Shown: positions 1 through 7,371, numbered from the stretch's first letter. The stretch is 27,169 bases of DNA from an uncultured Collinsella sp. (GCA_900547125.1 URFU01000014.1:1-27169), one strand, 5' to 3'. The notes: generated by a model from the letters alone, not told the origin. Program-made: numbers and translations.

Positions 1-633
1 CATATGCCAGATATCCTCCAGGACCAGGCCGAGCACGCAGCAGACAAAGAATACCCAGAACAGGTTGAAGTAGTTGAGCTTGATGTAGCCCTCGCCGGTT
101 TCATCGCGCCCGAGCATGCCCTCGGCGGCGGCGTCGCGGTCGAGCATCTCCTGCAGGCGGCGCTGCAGCTCGCGCTCCTGGCGCAGTGTGGGGTCGACGG
201 TGGCCGAAAGCGCGACGAGGATGCCGAGCTGGATGGCAGGGCGCAGCAAGAAGGGCCCGATGCCCTGGAGCATCACGTCAACCAAAAGCTCGACGACGGT
301 AAACGCGATAAGGATATAGGACAGACGGGCGGCATTGCGACGCTGGTTCTTGATGAGGTCTAGGCCAAAGATAATCAGGTTGACGGCACTTGCCGCAGAG
401 AGCATGATGCCGGCGACGATGAGGCCAACCGAGACCAGCATATTGTCGCCGAGCTTGGCGGCGGCGTTGCCGTTGATGAGTGCGGTGATGACCTGCCACA
501 TAAAGGCGCCGACCGACGGGAGCGTGCCCACGCCGGACAGGATGCACAGGACGGCGTATACCTTAATGATGAGGGGGATCTTCTTGACCTCCGTGGCGCT
601 GGGGACGCTGGGGTCGAGTTCGTTTCGATCCAT
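1..633 (-). CDS. Putative membrane protein, N-terminal part (CmpB-type 'ABC transporter permease' family), runs off left edge
   Basis: The frame is open for 211 codons from an ATG at 631-633 (minus) to the window edge with no stop, so this is the N-terminal part of a longer protein. A GAAAGG ribosome-binding site lies just upstream of the ATG. The visible protein has a short hydrophilic N-terminus (MDRNELDPSV), then hydrophobic segments at about residues 20-45, 60-90, 100-120 and 125-145. A charged amphipathic stretch with QERELQRRLQEML follows, and a new membrane segment starts at FNLFWVFFVCCVLGLVLE. That last segment resembles the start of the poorly characterised PF06541 family, annotated as a putative ABC transporter permease, although no ATPase partner is visible. 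The family name is a moderate-confidence recollection; membrane localisation is well supported. Confidence 0.7.
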   Translation of the reverse strand, partial: MDRNELDPSVPSATEVKKIPLIIKVYAVLCILSGVGTLPSVGAFMWQVITALINGNAAAKLGDNMLVSVGLIVAGIMLSAASAVNLIIFGLDLIKNQRRNAARLSYILIAFTVVELLVDVMLQGIGPFLLRPAIQLGILVALSATVDPTLRQERELQRRLQEMLDRDAAAEGMLGRDETGEGYIKLNYFNLFWVFFVCCVLGLVLEDIWHM

Positions 634-677
634 ACATAACCTTTCTCGTTTTGCTGTAGGTACAAGGATACGCCGCC

Positions 678-705
678 GACCTGCCAAAAGACAGGACGAA
701 CGTCC
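678..705. repeat. Degenerate GGGAC-core repeat remnant
   Basis: On the minus strand this reads GGGACGTTCGTCC followed by TGTCTTTTGGCAGGT. It combines the GGGACGTTC core seen near 4663-4675 and 5199-5270 with the TTTTGGCAGGT arm of the hairpins at 2597, 24785 and 24948. The partner arm is missing, so it is best read as a decayed copy. Confidence 0.4.
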
Positions 706-880
706 CAATTGCAACAATGTAAGTCCTAACGGCGGGCGAAGCGTGGCGTAGTGAGGGTCGGCGTGGCACTGCCACCCACGTCGTGAAGCCAAATAAATGT
801 TTGGCAACAAAACTGATTATTAGCTCGGTGGGCTTTTAAAAAGCGCTGCTCATGCGCTGGGGAGCGCGTCGCGCCGTGCG

Positions 881-886
881 TATAAT
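881..886 (+). promoter_or_regulatory. Probable -10 element of the purF promoter
   Basis: A perfect TATAAT lies 41 bp upstream of the purF ATG. The -35 region about 17 bp further up (around 858-863, TGGGGA) is not a good consensus match. No purine riboswitch-like structure is evident between here and purF. Confidence 0.5.
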
Positions 887-927
887 AAGGCGGGTAACGC
901 CAAAATACGAGGCTCTGAGGGGATGCC

Positions 928-2598
928 ATGTCTCAAGAAACCATCCGCGCGGCCGAGCGCGCCGCGGGACAGGTGAACGCCATGTCGACGTATGATCCGG
1001 ACTCTGACCAGCTGCATGAGGAATGCGGCGTTTTTGGTGTCTGGGCGCCCGATCGCGACGTGGCTCGACTGACGTACTTTGGCCTGCGTGCACTGCAGCA
1101 CCGTGGCCAAGAATCGGCGGGAATCGCTGTTGGTGACGGCGGTACGGTTATGGTCCGCAAGGATCTGGGCCTGCTCGACCGCGTGTTCTCCAATGCCGAC
1201 TTGTCGACGCTCTCCGGTCAGCTGGCCGTGGGTCATGTGCGCTACGGCACCGCCGGCGCCAAGAGCTGGGAAGCCTCTCAGCCGCACCTCTCTACCATCA
1301 ATAGCGTCATTATCGCGCTCGCGCACAACGGCACCCTCGTCAACACCGACGAGCTGCGCCGCCAGCTGATCGAGCTGGGCGTGCCGTTCCTCTCCAACTC
1401 GGATTCCGAGGTCGCGACCAAACTCATCGGCTACTTTACCCAGCGTACGGGCCACCTGCGCGAGGGCATTCGTAAGACCATGGAGCTCGTGCGCGGCGGC
1501 TACGCCATGACGCTCATCAACGAGCAGGCGCTCTACGCATTCCGCGATCCGCATGGCATTCGCCCGCTGGTGCTGGGCAAGCTCGTGGACGAGGGCCTGG
1601 ACCAGGCCGATGCCGCTTCCGTTTCGCAACTGCCGTCGCAAGACGACGCCGCGACGGTCGACGCTGCCACCCATGTCACCCGCGCCGGCGGCTGGGTCGT
1701 CGCTTCTGAGACCTGTGCACTCGATATCGTGGGCGCCGAGTACGTCCGCGACGTCCGTCCCGGTGAGATTTTGCGCATCAGCGCCGAGGGCCTTGTGTCC
1801 GAGCAGGGCGTGCCTGCCGCCGAAGAGCCTGCTAACTGCATCTTTGAGCAGGTCTACTTCGCTCGCCCCGACTCCATCATGAACGGCAAGAGCGTCTACG
1901 CCTGCCGTTATGACATGGGTCGTCAGCTGGCACATGAGGAGCCCGTCGAGGCCGACCTGGTCATCGGCGTGCCCGACTCCGGCCTGCCGCCCGCGGAGGG
2001 CTATTCGCACGAGAGCGGCATTCCCTTTGGCGAGGGCCTCATCAAGAATCGTTATGTGGGCCGTACGTTTATCGAGCCCACGCAGGAGCTGCGCGCCATG
2101 GGCGTGCGCATGAAGCTCAACCCGCTGCGCGACAACATCGAAGGCAAGCGCCTAGTCGTCATCGACGACTCCATCGTCCGCGGCACCACCATGGTGCAGC
2201 TCGTCAAGATGCTGCGCAACGCCGGCGCCAAGGAGATTCACATTCGCATCAACTCGCCCGAGGTCATTTGGCCGTGCTTCTACGGTATCGATACCGACGT
2301 GCAGTCGCAGCTCATCAGCGCCAACAAGACGGTCGATGAGATCTGCGAGTATATCGGCGCCGATTCGCTGGCCTTCCTTTCGGTCGAGGGCCTGCTGAAG
2401 GTCATGCCCAAGGGCGGTTACTGCGATGCGTGCTTTACCGGACGCTACCCCGTGGCGATTCCCGAGAGCTTTGGCCGCGACAAGTTCATGGAGGGCTTTA
2501 AGCCCCGCAACCTGGACAAGCCGCTGCACTTTGACGACGACGCCGTGGTCGAGAAATACGACGACCGCAGCTGGGAAGAGGAGCACGGCGAGGCCTAA
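928..2598 (+). CDS. purF: Amidophosphoribosyltransferase (glutamine PRPP amidotransferase)
   Basis: PurF catalyses the first committed step of purine synthesis, moving glutamine nitrogen onto PRPP to give 5-phosphoribosylamine. The N-terminal Ntn-hydrolase domain begins at HEECGVFGV, with C33 as the expected nucleophile; the residues before it would be removed as a propeptide. The PRPP loop VVIDDSIVRGTT is at residues 410-421. Cysteines C304, C450, C499 and C502 sit in CIFEQVYFARPDS, PCFYGID and YCDACF. Their spacing resembles the four [4Fe-4S] ligands of the Bacillus-type enzyme. At 556 aa it is longer than usual (about 470-510), owing to a roughly 28-residue insertion near residues 220-250 and an acidic C-terminal tail. 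The start used has GAGGGG upstream. An in-frame ATG at 982, nearer the nucleophile, is also possible. It heads the purF-purM-purN block. Confidence 0.96.
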   Translation: MSQETIRAAERAAGQVNAMSTYDPDSDQLHEECGVFGVWAPDRDVARLTYFGLRALQHRGQESAGIAVGDGGTVMVRKDLGLLDRVFSNADLSTLSGQLAVGHVRYGTAGAKSWEASQPHLSTINSVIIALAHNGTLVNTDELRRQLIELGVPFLSNSDSEVATKLIGYFTQRTGHLREGIRKTMELVRGGYAMTLINEQALYAFRDPHGIRPLVLGKLVDEGLDQADAASVSQLPSQDDAATVDAATHVTRAGGWVVASETCALDIVGAEYVRDVRPGEILRISAEGLVSEQGVPAAEEPANCIFEQVYFARPDSIMNGKSVYACRYDMGRQLAHEEPVEADLVIGVPDSGLPPAEGYSHESGIPFGEGLIKNRYVGRTFIEPTQELRAMGVRMKLNPLRDNIEGKRLVVIDDSIVRGTTMVQLVKMLRNAGAKEIHIRINSPEVIWPCFYGIDTDVQSQLISANKTVDEICEYIGADSLAFLSVEGLLKVMPKGGYCDACFTGRYPVAIPESFGRDKFMEGFKPRNLDKPLHFDDDAVVEKYDDRSWEEEHGEA

Positions 2599-2637
2599 AA
2601 CCTGCCATGTGGGGACAGGTTTATTTTGGTAGGTTTT
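2597..2637 (+). repeat. Stem-loop repeat overlapping the purF stop codon (TGCCA/GGGGACAG type)
   Basis: Arms AAAACCTGCCA (2597-2607) and TGGTAGGTTTT (2627-2637) pair over 11 positions with one G-T wobble. They enclose a 19-nt loop carrying GGGGACAGGTTTATTT. The left arm begins inside the purF TAA. Related hairpins are at 24785-24819 and 24948-24984. The right arm ends in T4, so weak terminator activity between purF and purM is possible. Confidence 0.7.
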
Positions 2638-2755
2638 ACCTGCTGTTTTGTTGATATGACGGCGCGTGCTGTTATGGCGCGCGCCGAAATGAACGCAACT
2701 ATGAGCACCGTTTGGCGTCCGCGCGGCGCCACGGTAGTGGGAGAGGAAGGCTCAG

Positions 2756-3859
2756 ATGAGCGACAGCAAGCATGTGACGTACGAGGACGCCGGCGTCGAT
2801 ACCGCCGAGGGCGGCCGCGCCGTCGACGCTATAAAGCAGATGGTCAAGGACACCAACCGCCCCGAGGTCATCGGCGGCATCGGCGGCTTTGGTGGCCTGT
2901 TCTCGGCCGCCGCGCTTAAGGATATGGAAGACCCGATCCTGATCAGCGGTACCGACGGCGTGGGCACCAAGCTCGTGCTCGCCCAGATCATGGACCGTCA
3001 CGAGACGGTGGGCCAGGACCTGGTCGCCATGTGCGTCAACGACATTTTGGCTTCGGGCGCCGAGCCGCTGTTCTTCCTGGACTACGTTGCCATCGGCCAC
3101 ATCGAGGCCGAGCACATGGCAAAGATCATCAAGGGCGTGGCCGATGGCTGCAAGCTCGCGGGCTGCGCGCTCGTGGGTGGCGAGATGGCCGAGCACCCGG
3201 GCGTCATGGCTCCTGCCGACTACGACCTCGCTGGCTTTACCGTGGGCGTCGTCGACCGTCCCAAGATGCTTGACCCCGCGAACGTTCGCCCCGGCGATGT
3301 GATCCTGGGCCTGCCCTCCACCGGCGTGCACTCCAACGGCTACTCGCTCGTGCGCAAGGTTATCGGCGTCGACGGCATCAAACCGGGCACGCCCGAGGCC
3401 GCCGCTAAGGCCGAGGAGCTGAGCCGCCCGCTCGAGGAGCTCGGCGGTGCATCGCTGGCAGACGCTCTGTTGGCTCCTACGCGCATTTACGTCAAGCCGA
3501 TTCTGGAGCTGCTCCGCGGTGGCGCCAACGTTCATGCCATTGCCCACATCACCGGTGGCGGTATTACCGAGAACCTCAACCGCGCGCTTGCCGACGACGT
3601 CGACGCTGTGGTCACCCGCAACGGCGCCGAGATGGGCTGGGACGTTCCGCCCGTCATCACCTATGTGTCGCGCCAGGCCGAGCTTGCGCCCAACGAGGCG
3701 TGCAAGACCTTCAACATGGGCGTTGGCCTGTGCCTGATCGTCGCCCCCGAGGACGAGGCCGCGGTGACCGAGGCTCTGGTCGCGCTGGGCGAGAAGCCGT
3801 TCCGCGTGGGCGAGTGCGTCGAGGGCTCCGGTAAGGTCGTGTACTCCGATGAGCGCTAA
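2756..3859 (+). CDS. purM: Phosphoribosylformylglycinamidine cyclo-ligase (AIR synthetase)
   Basis: PurM closes the imidazole ring of formylglycinamidine ribonucleotide using ATP, giving aminoimidazole ribonucleotide in de novo purine synthesis. The 367-aa product has the conserved AIRS N-terminal signature: ISGTDGVGTKL, then GQDLVAMCVNDI, then EPLFFLDYVA. The C-terminal AIRS-family domain includes GLPSTGVHSNGYSLVR and HITGGGITENLNR. Length is slightly above the usual ~345 aa, mostly from a short N-terminal lead. The start is supported by GAGAGGAAGG upstream of the ATG. Its 3' end overlaps purN by 11 bp, so the two are probably translationally coupled. The 157-bp gap to purF holds a stem-loop repeat, so purM may be only partly read through from the purF promoter. 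Confidence 0.97.
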   Translation: MSDSKHVTYEDAGVDTAEGGRAVDAIKQMVKDTNRPEVIGGIGGFGGLFSAAALKDMEDPILISGTDGVGTKLVLAQIMDRHETVGQDLVAMCVNDILASGAEPLFFLDYVAIGHIEAEHMAKIIKGVADGCKLAGCALVGGEMAEHPGVMAPADYDLAGFTVGVVDRPKMLDPANVRPGDVILGLPSTGVHSNGYSLVRKVIGVDGIKPGTPEAAAKAEELSRPLEELGGASLADALLAPTRIYVKPILELLRGGANVHAIAHITGGGITENLNRALADDVDAVVTRNGAEMGWDVPPVITYVSRQAELAPNEACKTFNMGVGLCLIVAPEDEAAVTEALVALGEKPFRVGECVEGSGKVVYSDER

Positions 3860-4550
3860 CGAGCAGATGGCTGCTGCCGAGGGCCTGGGCTTTGTGCCCT
3901 ATAGCCGTCCGACCGGCACTGATACCGCCGAGCCGCTCAAGATCGGCGTGCTCATCAGCGGGTCGGGTACCAACTTGCAGGCGTTGATCGACCTGATCGC
4001 CGCTGGTAAGCTCAATGCCTCGATTGAGCTCGTGGTGTCGAGCCGTCCTTCGGCCAAGGGCCTGCAGCGCGCAGAGCGTGCGGGTATCCAGACGCTGACG
4101 CTTTCCAAGGATGTCTACGCCGACCCTATCGCCGCCGACGAGATTATTGCGCACGAGCTGCTCGAGCGCGGCTGCGAGTATGTGGTCATGGCCGGCTACA
4201 TGCGCATGGTACACACGCCACTGCTGGCAGCGTTTCCCAACCGCGTGGTCAACCTGCACCCGGCCCTGCTGCCGAGCTTTACCGGTGCCCACGCGATCGA
4301 CGATGCGTTTGCCCGCGGCGTCAAGGTGACCGGCGTGACCGTGCACTTTGCCAACGAGATCTACGACAACGGCCCCATCATCGCCCAGCGTGCGCTGGCT
4401 GTTGAGGAGGGCTGGGATGTCGATACGCTCGAGGAGCACATCCACGCGATCGAGCACGTGCTGTATCCCGAGGTCGTGCAGATGCTCGCCGATGGCCGCG
4501 TCCACGTGCTGGAGAACGGCAAGGTCGCAATTGATGTGCCCCGCGGCTAG
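3849..4550 (+). CDS. purN: Phosphoribosylglycinamide formyltransferase
   Basis: PurN transfers a formyl group from 10-formyltetrahydrofolate to glycinamide ribonucleotide. The formyltransferase fold starts at KIGVLISGSGTNLQAL (about residues 31-46). The catalytic triad is recognisable as N135 and H137 in NLHPALLPSF plus D173 in YDNGPII; the 38-residue N-to-D spacing matches the E. coli enzyme (N106/D144). A poorly conserved lead of about 30 residues precedes the domain, which explains 233 aa rather than about 210. The start codon overlaps the purM stop region (ATGAGCGCTAA), favouring coupled translation. A strong terminator follows at 4582-4624, so this closes the purine unit. No glycine-rich ATP-grasp PurT alternative is present in the window. 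Confidence 0.96.
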   Translation: MSANEQMAAAEGLGFVPYSRPTGTDTAEPLKIGVLISGSGTNLQALIDLIAAGKLNASIELVVSSRPSAKGLQRAERAGIQTLTLSKDVYADPIAADEIIAHELLERGCEYVVMAGYMRMVHTPLLAAFPNRVVNLHPALLPSFTGAHAIDDAFARGVKVTGVTVHFANEIYDNGPIIAQRALAVEEGWDVDTLEEHIHAIEHVLYPEVVQMLADGRVHVLENGKVAIDVPRG

Positions 4551-4581
4551 CGGTGCACAGTACAATTTAGTTGATGGTCAG

Positions 4582-4624
4582 GGTGGTCATTGGCGCCAAG
4601 GCGCGCGTGACCACCTTTTGTTTT
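4582..4624 (+). terminator. Rho-independent terminator after purN
   Basis: A perfect 8-bp stem, GGTGGTCA (4582-4589) with TGACCACC (4608-4615), is followed by TTTTGTTTT. The 18-nt loop contains the small palindrome TTGGCGCCAA, which could extend the structure. It sits 31 bp after the purN stop. Confidence 0.85.
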
Positions 4625-4626
4625 GG

Positions 4627-4693
4627 TAGTCGCCTGCGACGTTCTTGAATGACTACTCATTTAAGAACGTCCCCAATGACTAGCAGGTGACTA
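4627..4693. repeat. Two-stem inverted repeat between purN terminator and the EIIA gene
   Basis: The outer arms TAGTCGCCTGC (4627-4637) and GCAGGTGACTA (4683-4693) pair with one wobble. The inner arms GACGTTCTTGAATGA (4638-4652) and TCATTTAAGAACGTC (4657-4671) pair over 15 positions with one wobble, leaving a 4-nt loop. An 11-nt bulge on the right side carries the rest of the AACGTCCCC core. This is a REP-like intergenic element from a different family to the others here. Confidence 0.7.
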
Positions 4694-4711
4694 GGTGAGA
4701 GAGGTGAGCGC

Positions 4712-5176
4712 ATGACGGATAACGAAGCGCTGTTTACGCCTGAGCTGGTGTTTTTTGATTGGGGGTGTGCGACGCCGGGCGAGGTGTTTGCGCAGCTCGA
4801 GAGCGAGCTCGCCCCGCGCGGCTACATTGCCGATGGCTGGCTTGACGCCGTTCGCGCACGCGAGGACGCCTATCCCACGGGCCTTGCCATGCCGGCGGCC
4901 AATATCGCCATCCCGCATACTGATCCCGGATTTGTGGCTAAGCCCTATATCGCGGTGGTAAAGCCTGCCGTGCCCGTGACATTCAACGCTATGGCGGGCA
5001 TGGGCGCCCCCGTGCCGGCGCAGATTATCATCAATCTGGGCATTGCCGAGCCGGGCGGTCAGGTCGAGGCCCTGCAAGCGCTCATGAATATCTTTATGGA
5101 TGCCGACGCCGCAGCCGACGTGCTCGGCCAGACCACACCCCAGGGCGTGGTCGACGCCATCCGCCGCCACTTCTAA
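4712..5176 (+). CDS. PTS sugar transporter subunit IIA, galactitol/fructose-mannitol type
   Basis: This 154-aa protein matches a single EIIA domain, the cytoplasmic part of a phosphotransferase system that receives phosphate from HPr and passes it to EIIB. The phosphorylated histidine is expected at H69 in NIAIPHTD, preceded by the typical TGLAMP motif. The whole protein is one domain of normal length. A GAGAGGTGAG ribosome-binding site precedes the ATG. No EIIB, EIIC or sugar-catabolic gene is adjacent, and it is framed by repeat elements on both sides. It may serve a permease encoded elsewhere, or act as a regulator in the manner of the nitrogen-PTS EIIA; the sugar cannot be deduced. The family call is firm, the galactitol subtype less so. 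Confidence 0.85.
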   Translation: MTDNEALFTPELVFFDWGCATPGEVFAQLESELAPRGYIADGWLDAVRAREDAYPTGLAMPAANIAIPHTDPGFVAKPYIAVVKPAVPVTFNAMAGMGAPVPAQIIINLGIAEPGGQVEALQALMNIFMDADAAADVLGQTTPQGVVDAIRRHF

Positions 5177-5190
5177 GGTGGAGCTAAGCT

Positions 5191-5280
5191 GGCACCTGGG
5201 GACGTTCCTTTTCTGCCGGCAGTTAGGGACAGTCCCCAAGTGCCGGCACAAAAGGAACGTCCCTAACTGCCGACTGCCGG
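5191..5280. repeat. Interleaved inverted-repeat element (A-B-C-A'-B'-C' order)
   Basis: Three arm pairs are interleaved rather than nested. GGCACCTGGGGAC (from 5191) matches GTCCCCAAGTGCC (5232-5244). GACGTTCCTTTT (from 5201) matches AAAAGGAACGTC. GGCAGTTAGGGAC (from about 5218) matches GTCCCTAACTGCC. Each pair is perfect or has one mismatch. The GGGGAC core is shared with the other intergenic repeats in this window. Confidence 0.65.
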
Positions 5281-5292
5281 GTATGTTCCCTT

Positions 5293-5335
5293 TGCACCAA
5301 AATGGTGCAGATTAACCTGTGTCCCATGCACCAGG
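5293..5335. repeat. TGCACCA palindrome with GTGTCCC core
   Basis: TGCACCA-AAA-TGGTGCA forms a short perfect palindrome. It is followed by AACCTGTGTCCC and a further TGCACCAGG. The layout (arm, GGGACACAGGTT core on the minus strand, arm) looks like a diverged member of the GGGGACAGGTT hairpin group. Confidence 0.4.
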
Positions 5336-5400
5336 TGTGCCGCGGGGGCTGCGTTGTGACACAATGGCGTTTGTTCGATTCGTGATGCGAAAGGCCAAAC

Positions 5401-6624
5401 ATGGCAAACAAGAAAAAGAACCCCGAGGTCGCGCCGACGTCCGAGCAACGGTCCCGCGCCGCCTCCAGCTCTCGTAAGAAGCAGCGCAAGACCTATGTGT
5501 CCAAGACCGTCAAGATTGTCCTGGTGGTCATCGGCGTGCTGGCGATGCTGCTCTCCGTCTCGGCCATGGCGTGCTCCGGCCTGATGTCGCAGACCGAAAG
5601 CGCCAGCTCGGGCTACAAACTCACCGGCGGTGTGGCTGCCACTATCAACGGCACCAACCTCACCGAGGACACCGTGACCAAGCAGATCATGAGCATGCGC
5701 ACGTCCTATGGCTACACCAAGGACAAGGACTGGGCACAGTACCTGGTCGACAACGACCTTACGCCCAAGAAGTACCGCAAGCAGCTCATCGACTCCTATA
5801 CGCAGCAGATTCTGCTTCAGCAGGCGCAGAAGGAAAACGGCGTGACGGTGTCGGACGAGGAAGTCGAGAAGGCTTGGAAGGACGCGTGCAAGAGCGCGGG
5901 CGGCGCCAAGACCTTTAAGAAGACGCTTAAGACCTACGGCTACACCGAGGACACCTACAAGGATTCGCTCAAGGAGAGCCTGGCGCAGCAGAAGCTCAAG
6001 GATGCCGTGGCACCCACCAGCAAGCCCAAGGACAGCGAGATTGTCGATTACATCAATGAGAACCTGTCCAACTACAACGATGCCCGTCGTTCGTCGAATA
6101 TCCTGATCAAGGTCGATTCTGACGCTTCCGACGAGGACAAGGCCGCCGCCAAGGCCAAGGCGCAGGAGTGCCTGGACAAGATCAACTCCGGCGAGCTGAG
6201 CTTCGAGGACGCCGTAAAGCAGTATTCCGACGACACTGGCTCCAAGGAGAAGAAGGGCGATGTGGGCTGGGACAAGCTCACTACCTTCGTCGACAGCTAT
6301 CAGGCGGCACTCGAGGGACTCAATAAGGGCGATGTGAGCGACGTCGTCGAGTCGACCTATGGTTATCACATCATCAAGTGCACCGACTACTTCCACGTCG
6401 ATAATCAGGTCGATGACATTAAGCAGGTGCCCAAGGAGATCAAGAAGTACGTCTCCAACGTGGTGAAGACGCAGGCGGCAAGCACCGCGTACAGCGAGTG
6501 GCTGGAGCAGTACAAGAAGGACGCCGACATCACCGTTAACCCCATGCCCAAGGACGTGCCGTACAACGTCAGCCTGAAGGGCGTCACCAAGAGTTCGATC
6601 GACGATTCGTCGACGACTAAGTAA
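5401..6624 (+). CDS. Membrane-anchored parvulin-type peptidyl-prolyl isomerase (PrsA/SurA-like foldase)
   Basis: This 407-aa extracytoplasmic foldase speeds proline isomerisation and chaperones secreted proteins. A lysine/arginine-rich cytoplasmic start (residues 1-37) is followed by one hydrophobic segment (about 38-58). It ends at C58 in SAMACSG, which is not a classical lipobox, so either a signal anchor or a lipoprotein is possible. A SurA-N-like helical region spans about 75-225. The parvulin domain (about 227-332) shows RRSSNILIKV, the LSFEDAVKQYSDD element and the GYHIIKCTDY end. The remaining C-terminal helix is KKYVSNVVKTQAASTAYSEWLEQY. A GAAAGG ribosome-binding site precedes the ATG. 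In this genome its clients may include wall-anchored proteins such as those at 12988 and 15374; that link is inference. Confidence 0.9.
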   Translation: MANKKKNPEVAPTSEQRSRAASSSRKKQRKTYVSKTVKIVLVVIGVLAMLLSVSAMACSGLMSQTESASSGYKLTGGVAATINGTNLTEDTVTKQIMSMRTSYGYTKDKDWAQYLVDNDLTPKKYRKQLIDSYTQQILLQQAQKENGVTVSDEEVEKAWKDACKSAGGAKTFKKTLKTYGYTEDTYKDSLKESLAQQKLKDAVAPTSKPKDSEIVDYINENLSNYNDARRSSNILIKVDSDASDEDKAAAKAKAQECLDKINSGELSFEDAVKQYSDDTGSKEKKGDVGWDKLTTFVDSYQAALEGLNKGDVSDVVESTYGYHIIKCTDYFHVDNQVDDIKQVPKEIKKYVSNVVKTQAASTAYSEWLEQYKKDADITVNPMPKDVPYNVSLKGVTKSSIDDSSTTK

Positions 6625-6678
6625 TCATGGGGCGGCGCTTGTGTGAGTGCCGCCCGCACTATTGAGGAGGATTTGCAG

Positions 6679-7122
6679 ATGACCAACGAAGAGCTGCAGA
6701 AGGAAATGATCGCGGCCATGAAGGCCAAGGACAAGGTTCGCCTGTCTATCATTCGCCAGGTTAAGGCCGAGGTGAAGAACATCGAGGTCAACGAGCGTCG
6801 TGATGTGACCGAGGAAGACGTCAACAGCATGATCAAGCGTCTGATTAAGCAGACGAGCGAGACGCTGGAGATGTCCATTAAGGCCGGTACCGACCAGGAG
6901 CGTACCGACAACCTGACCGAGCAGGTCAAGATTCTGGAGAGCCTGCTGCCCGCGCAGGTTTCGGGCGAGGAGCTCGAGGCCCTGATCGAGCAGGTCATCG
7001 CCGAGCTGGGCGCCACGTCCAAGAAGCAGATGGGCCAGGTCATGGGCGCACTCGGCAAGGCCACCGGCGGCAACTTCGACAAGCCGGCTGCGGCAAAGAT
7101 TGTCGGAGCCAAACTCGCGTAA
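6679..7122 (+). CDS. GatB/YqeY domain-containing protein
   Basis: This 147-aa protein is a stand-alone GatB/YqeY helical domain, related to the tail of the Asp-tRNA/Glu-tRNA amidotransferase B subunit. Family members have no established enzymatic role of their own and are presumed to bind tRNA. Recognisable family features are the MIAAMKAKDKVRLSIIRQVK start, a central SMIKRLIKQTSE helix, LLPAQVSGEEL, and the end motif KKQMGQVMGAL followed by the GGNFDKPAAAKIV region. The ATG at 6679 is chosen because GAGGAGG lies 8 bp upstream. An upstream in-frame GTG at 6643 has no comparable site. It follows the foldase gene by 54 bp and may be cotranscribed with it. A terminator follows at 7202-7236. Confidence 0.92.
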   Translation: MTNEELQKEMIAAMKAKDKVRLSIIRQVKAEVKNIEVNERRDVTEEDVNSMIKRLIKQTSETLEMSIKAGTDQERTDNLTEQVKILESLLPAQVSGEELEALIEQVIAELGATSKKQMGQVMGALGKATGGNFDKPAAAKIVGAKLA

Positions 7123-7125
7123 TTT

Positions 7126-7153
7126 GTTACGCGGTTTTACCAAACCGCGTAAC
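7126..7153. repeat. Perfect 12-bp hairpin directly after the YqeY gene
   Basis: GTTACGCGGTTT (7126-7137) pairs perfectly with AAACCGCGTAAC (7142-7153) across a TACC loop. No T-run follows, so it is not a typical terminator by itself. It could protect the mRNA 3' end or be a regulator site. Confidence 0.7.
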
Positions 7154-7166
7154 GGCTCGACGCTGC

Positions 7167-7265
7167 AAACCCGTACACGCGGCAATCTGACGTTCAATTT
7201 CAAGGGCGCGACCATAAGGTCTGCGCCCTTTCATTTCACGTCACCTTGCTCGCGTGTACGGGTTT
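7167..7265. repeat. 15-bp perfect inverted repeat enclosing a terminator
   Basis: AAACCCGTACACGCG (7167-7181) and CGCGTGTACGGGTTT (7251-7265) are exact reverse complements 69 bp apart. The terminator hairpin at 7202-7236 lies between them, giving a nested structure of roughly 100 nt. Confidence 0.7.
7202..7236 (+). terminator. Terminator after the YqeY gene
   Basis: AAGGGCGCGACC (7202-7213) pairs with GGTC-T-GCGCCCTT (7218-7230) around an ATAA loop with a single bulged T. TTCATTT follows. It ends the foldase-YqeY unit. Confidence 0.75.
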
Positions 7266-7346
7266 TCGCTGACTTATGCTCAACAAGGGCGGTTGTATTA
7301 TTTTCGGGCCTGATGAAGGGCACCTCCCCTGGCTGGTCGTTGGGTG

Positions 7347-7371
7347 CTCATTGGGGACAGGCTTAAATGAG
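7347..7371. repeat. Short GGGGACAGG-core hairpin remnant
   Basis: CTCATT (7347-7352) and AATGAG (7366-7371) flank GGGGACAGGCTTA. The stem is only 6 bp, but the core matches the other intergenic hairpins of the window. The surrounding gap (7237-7477) otherwise shows only a weak promoter. Confidence 0.45.

Noticed and set aside
634..927. Purine riboswitch or small gene upstream of purF
   Set aside because: I could not find the conserved three-way-junction pattern of a purine riboswitch. Short frames here have no ribosome-binding site; only a -10 hexamer and a decayed repeat are supportable.
850..2010. Long open frame on the minus strand opposite purF
   Set aside because: It is antisense to a complete, well-conserved purF and has no recognisable motif; long mirror frames are common in GC-rich coding DNA.
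5533..5580. Classical lipobox in the parvulin foldase
   Set aside because: The cysteine at residue 58 is preceded by SAMA, not the usual L-[AST]-[GA]; I therefore left lipidation open and called a membrane anchor.
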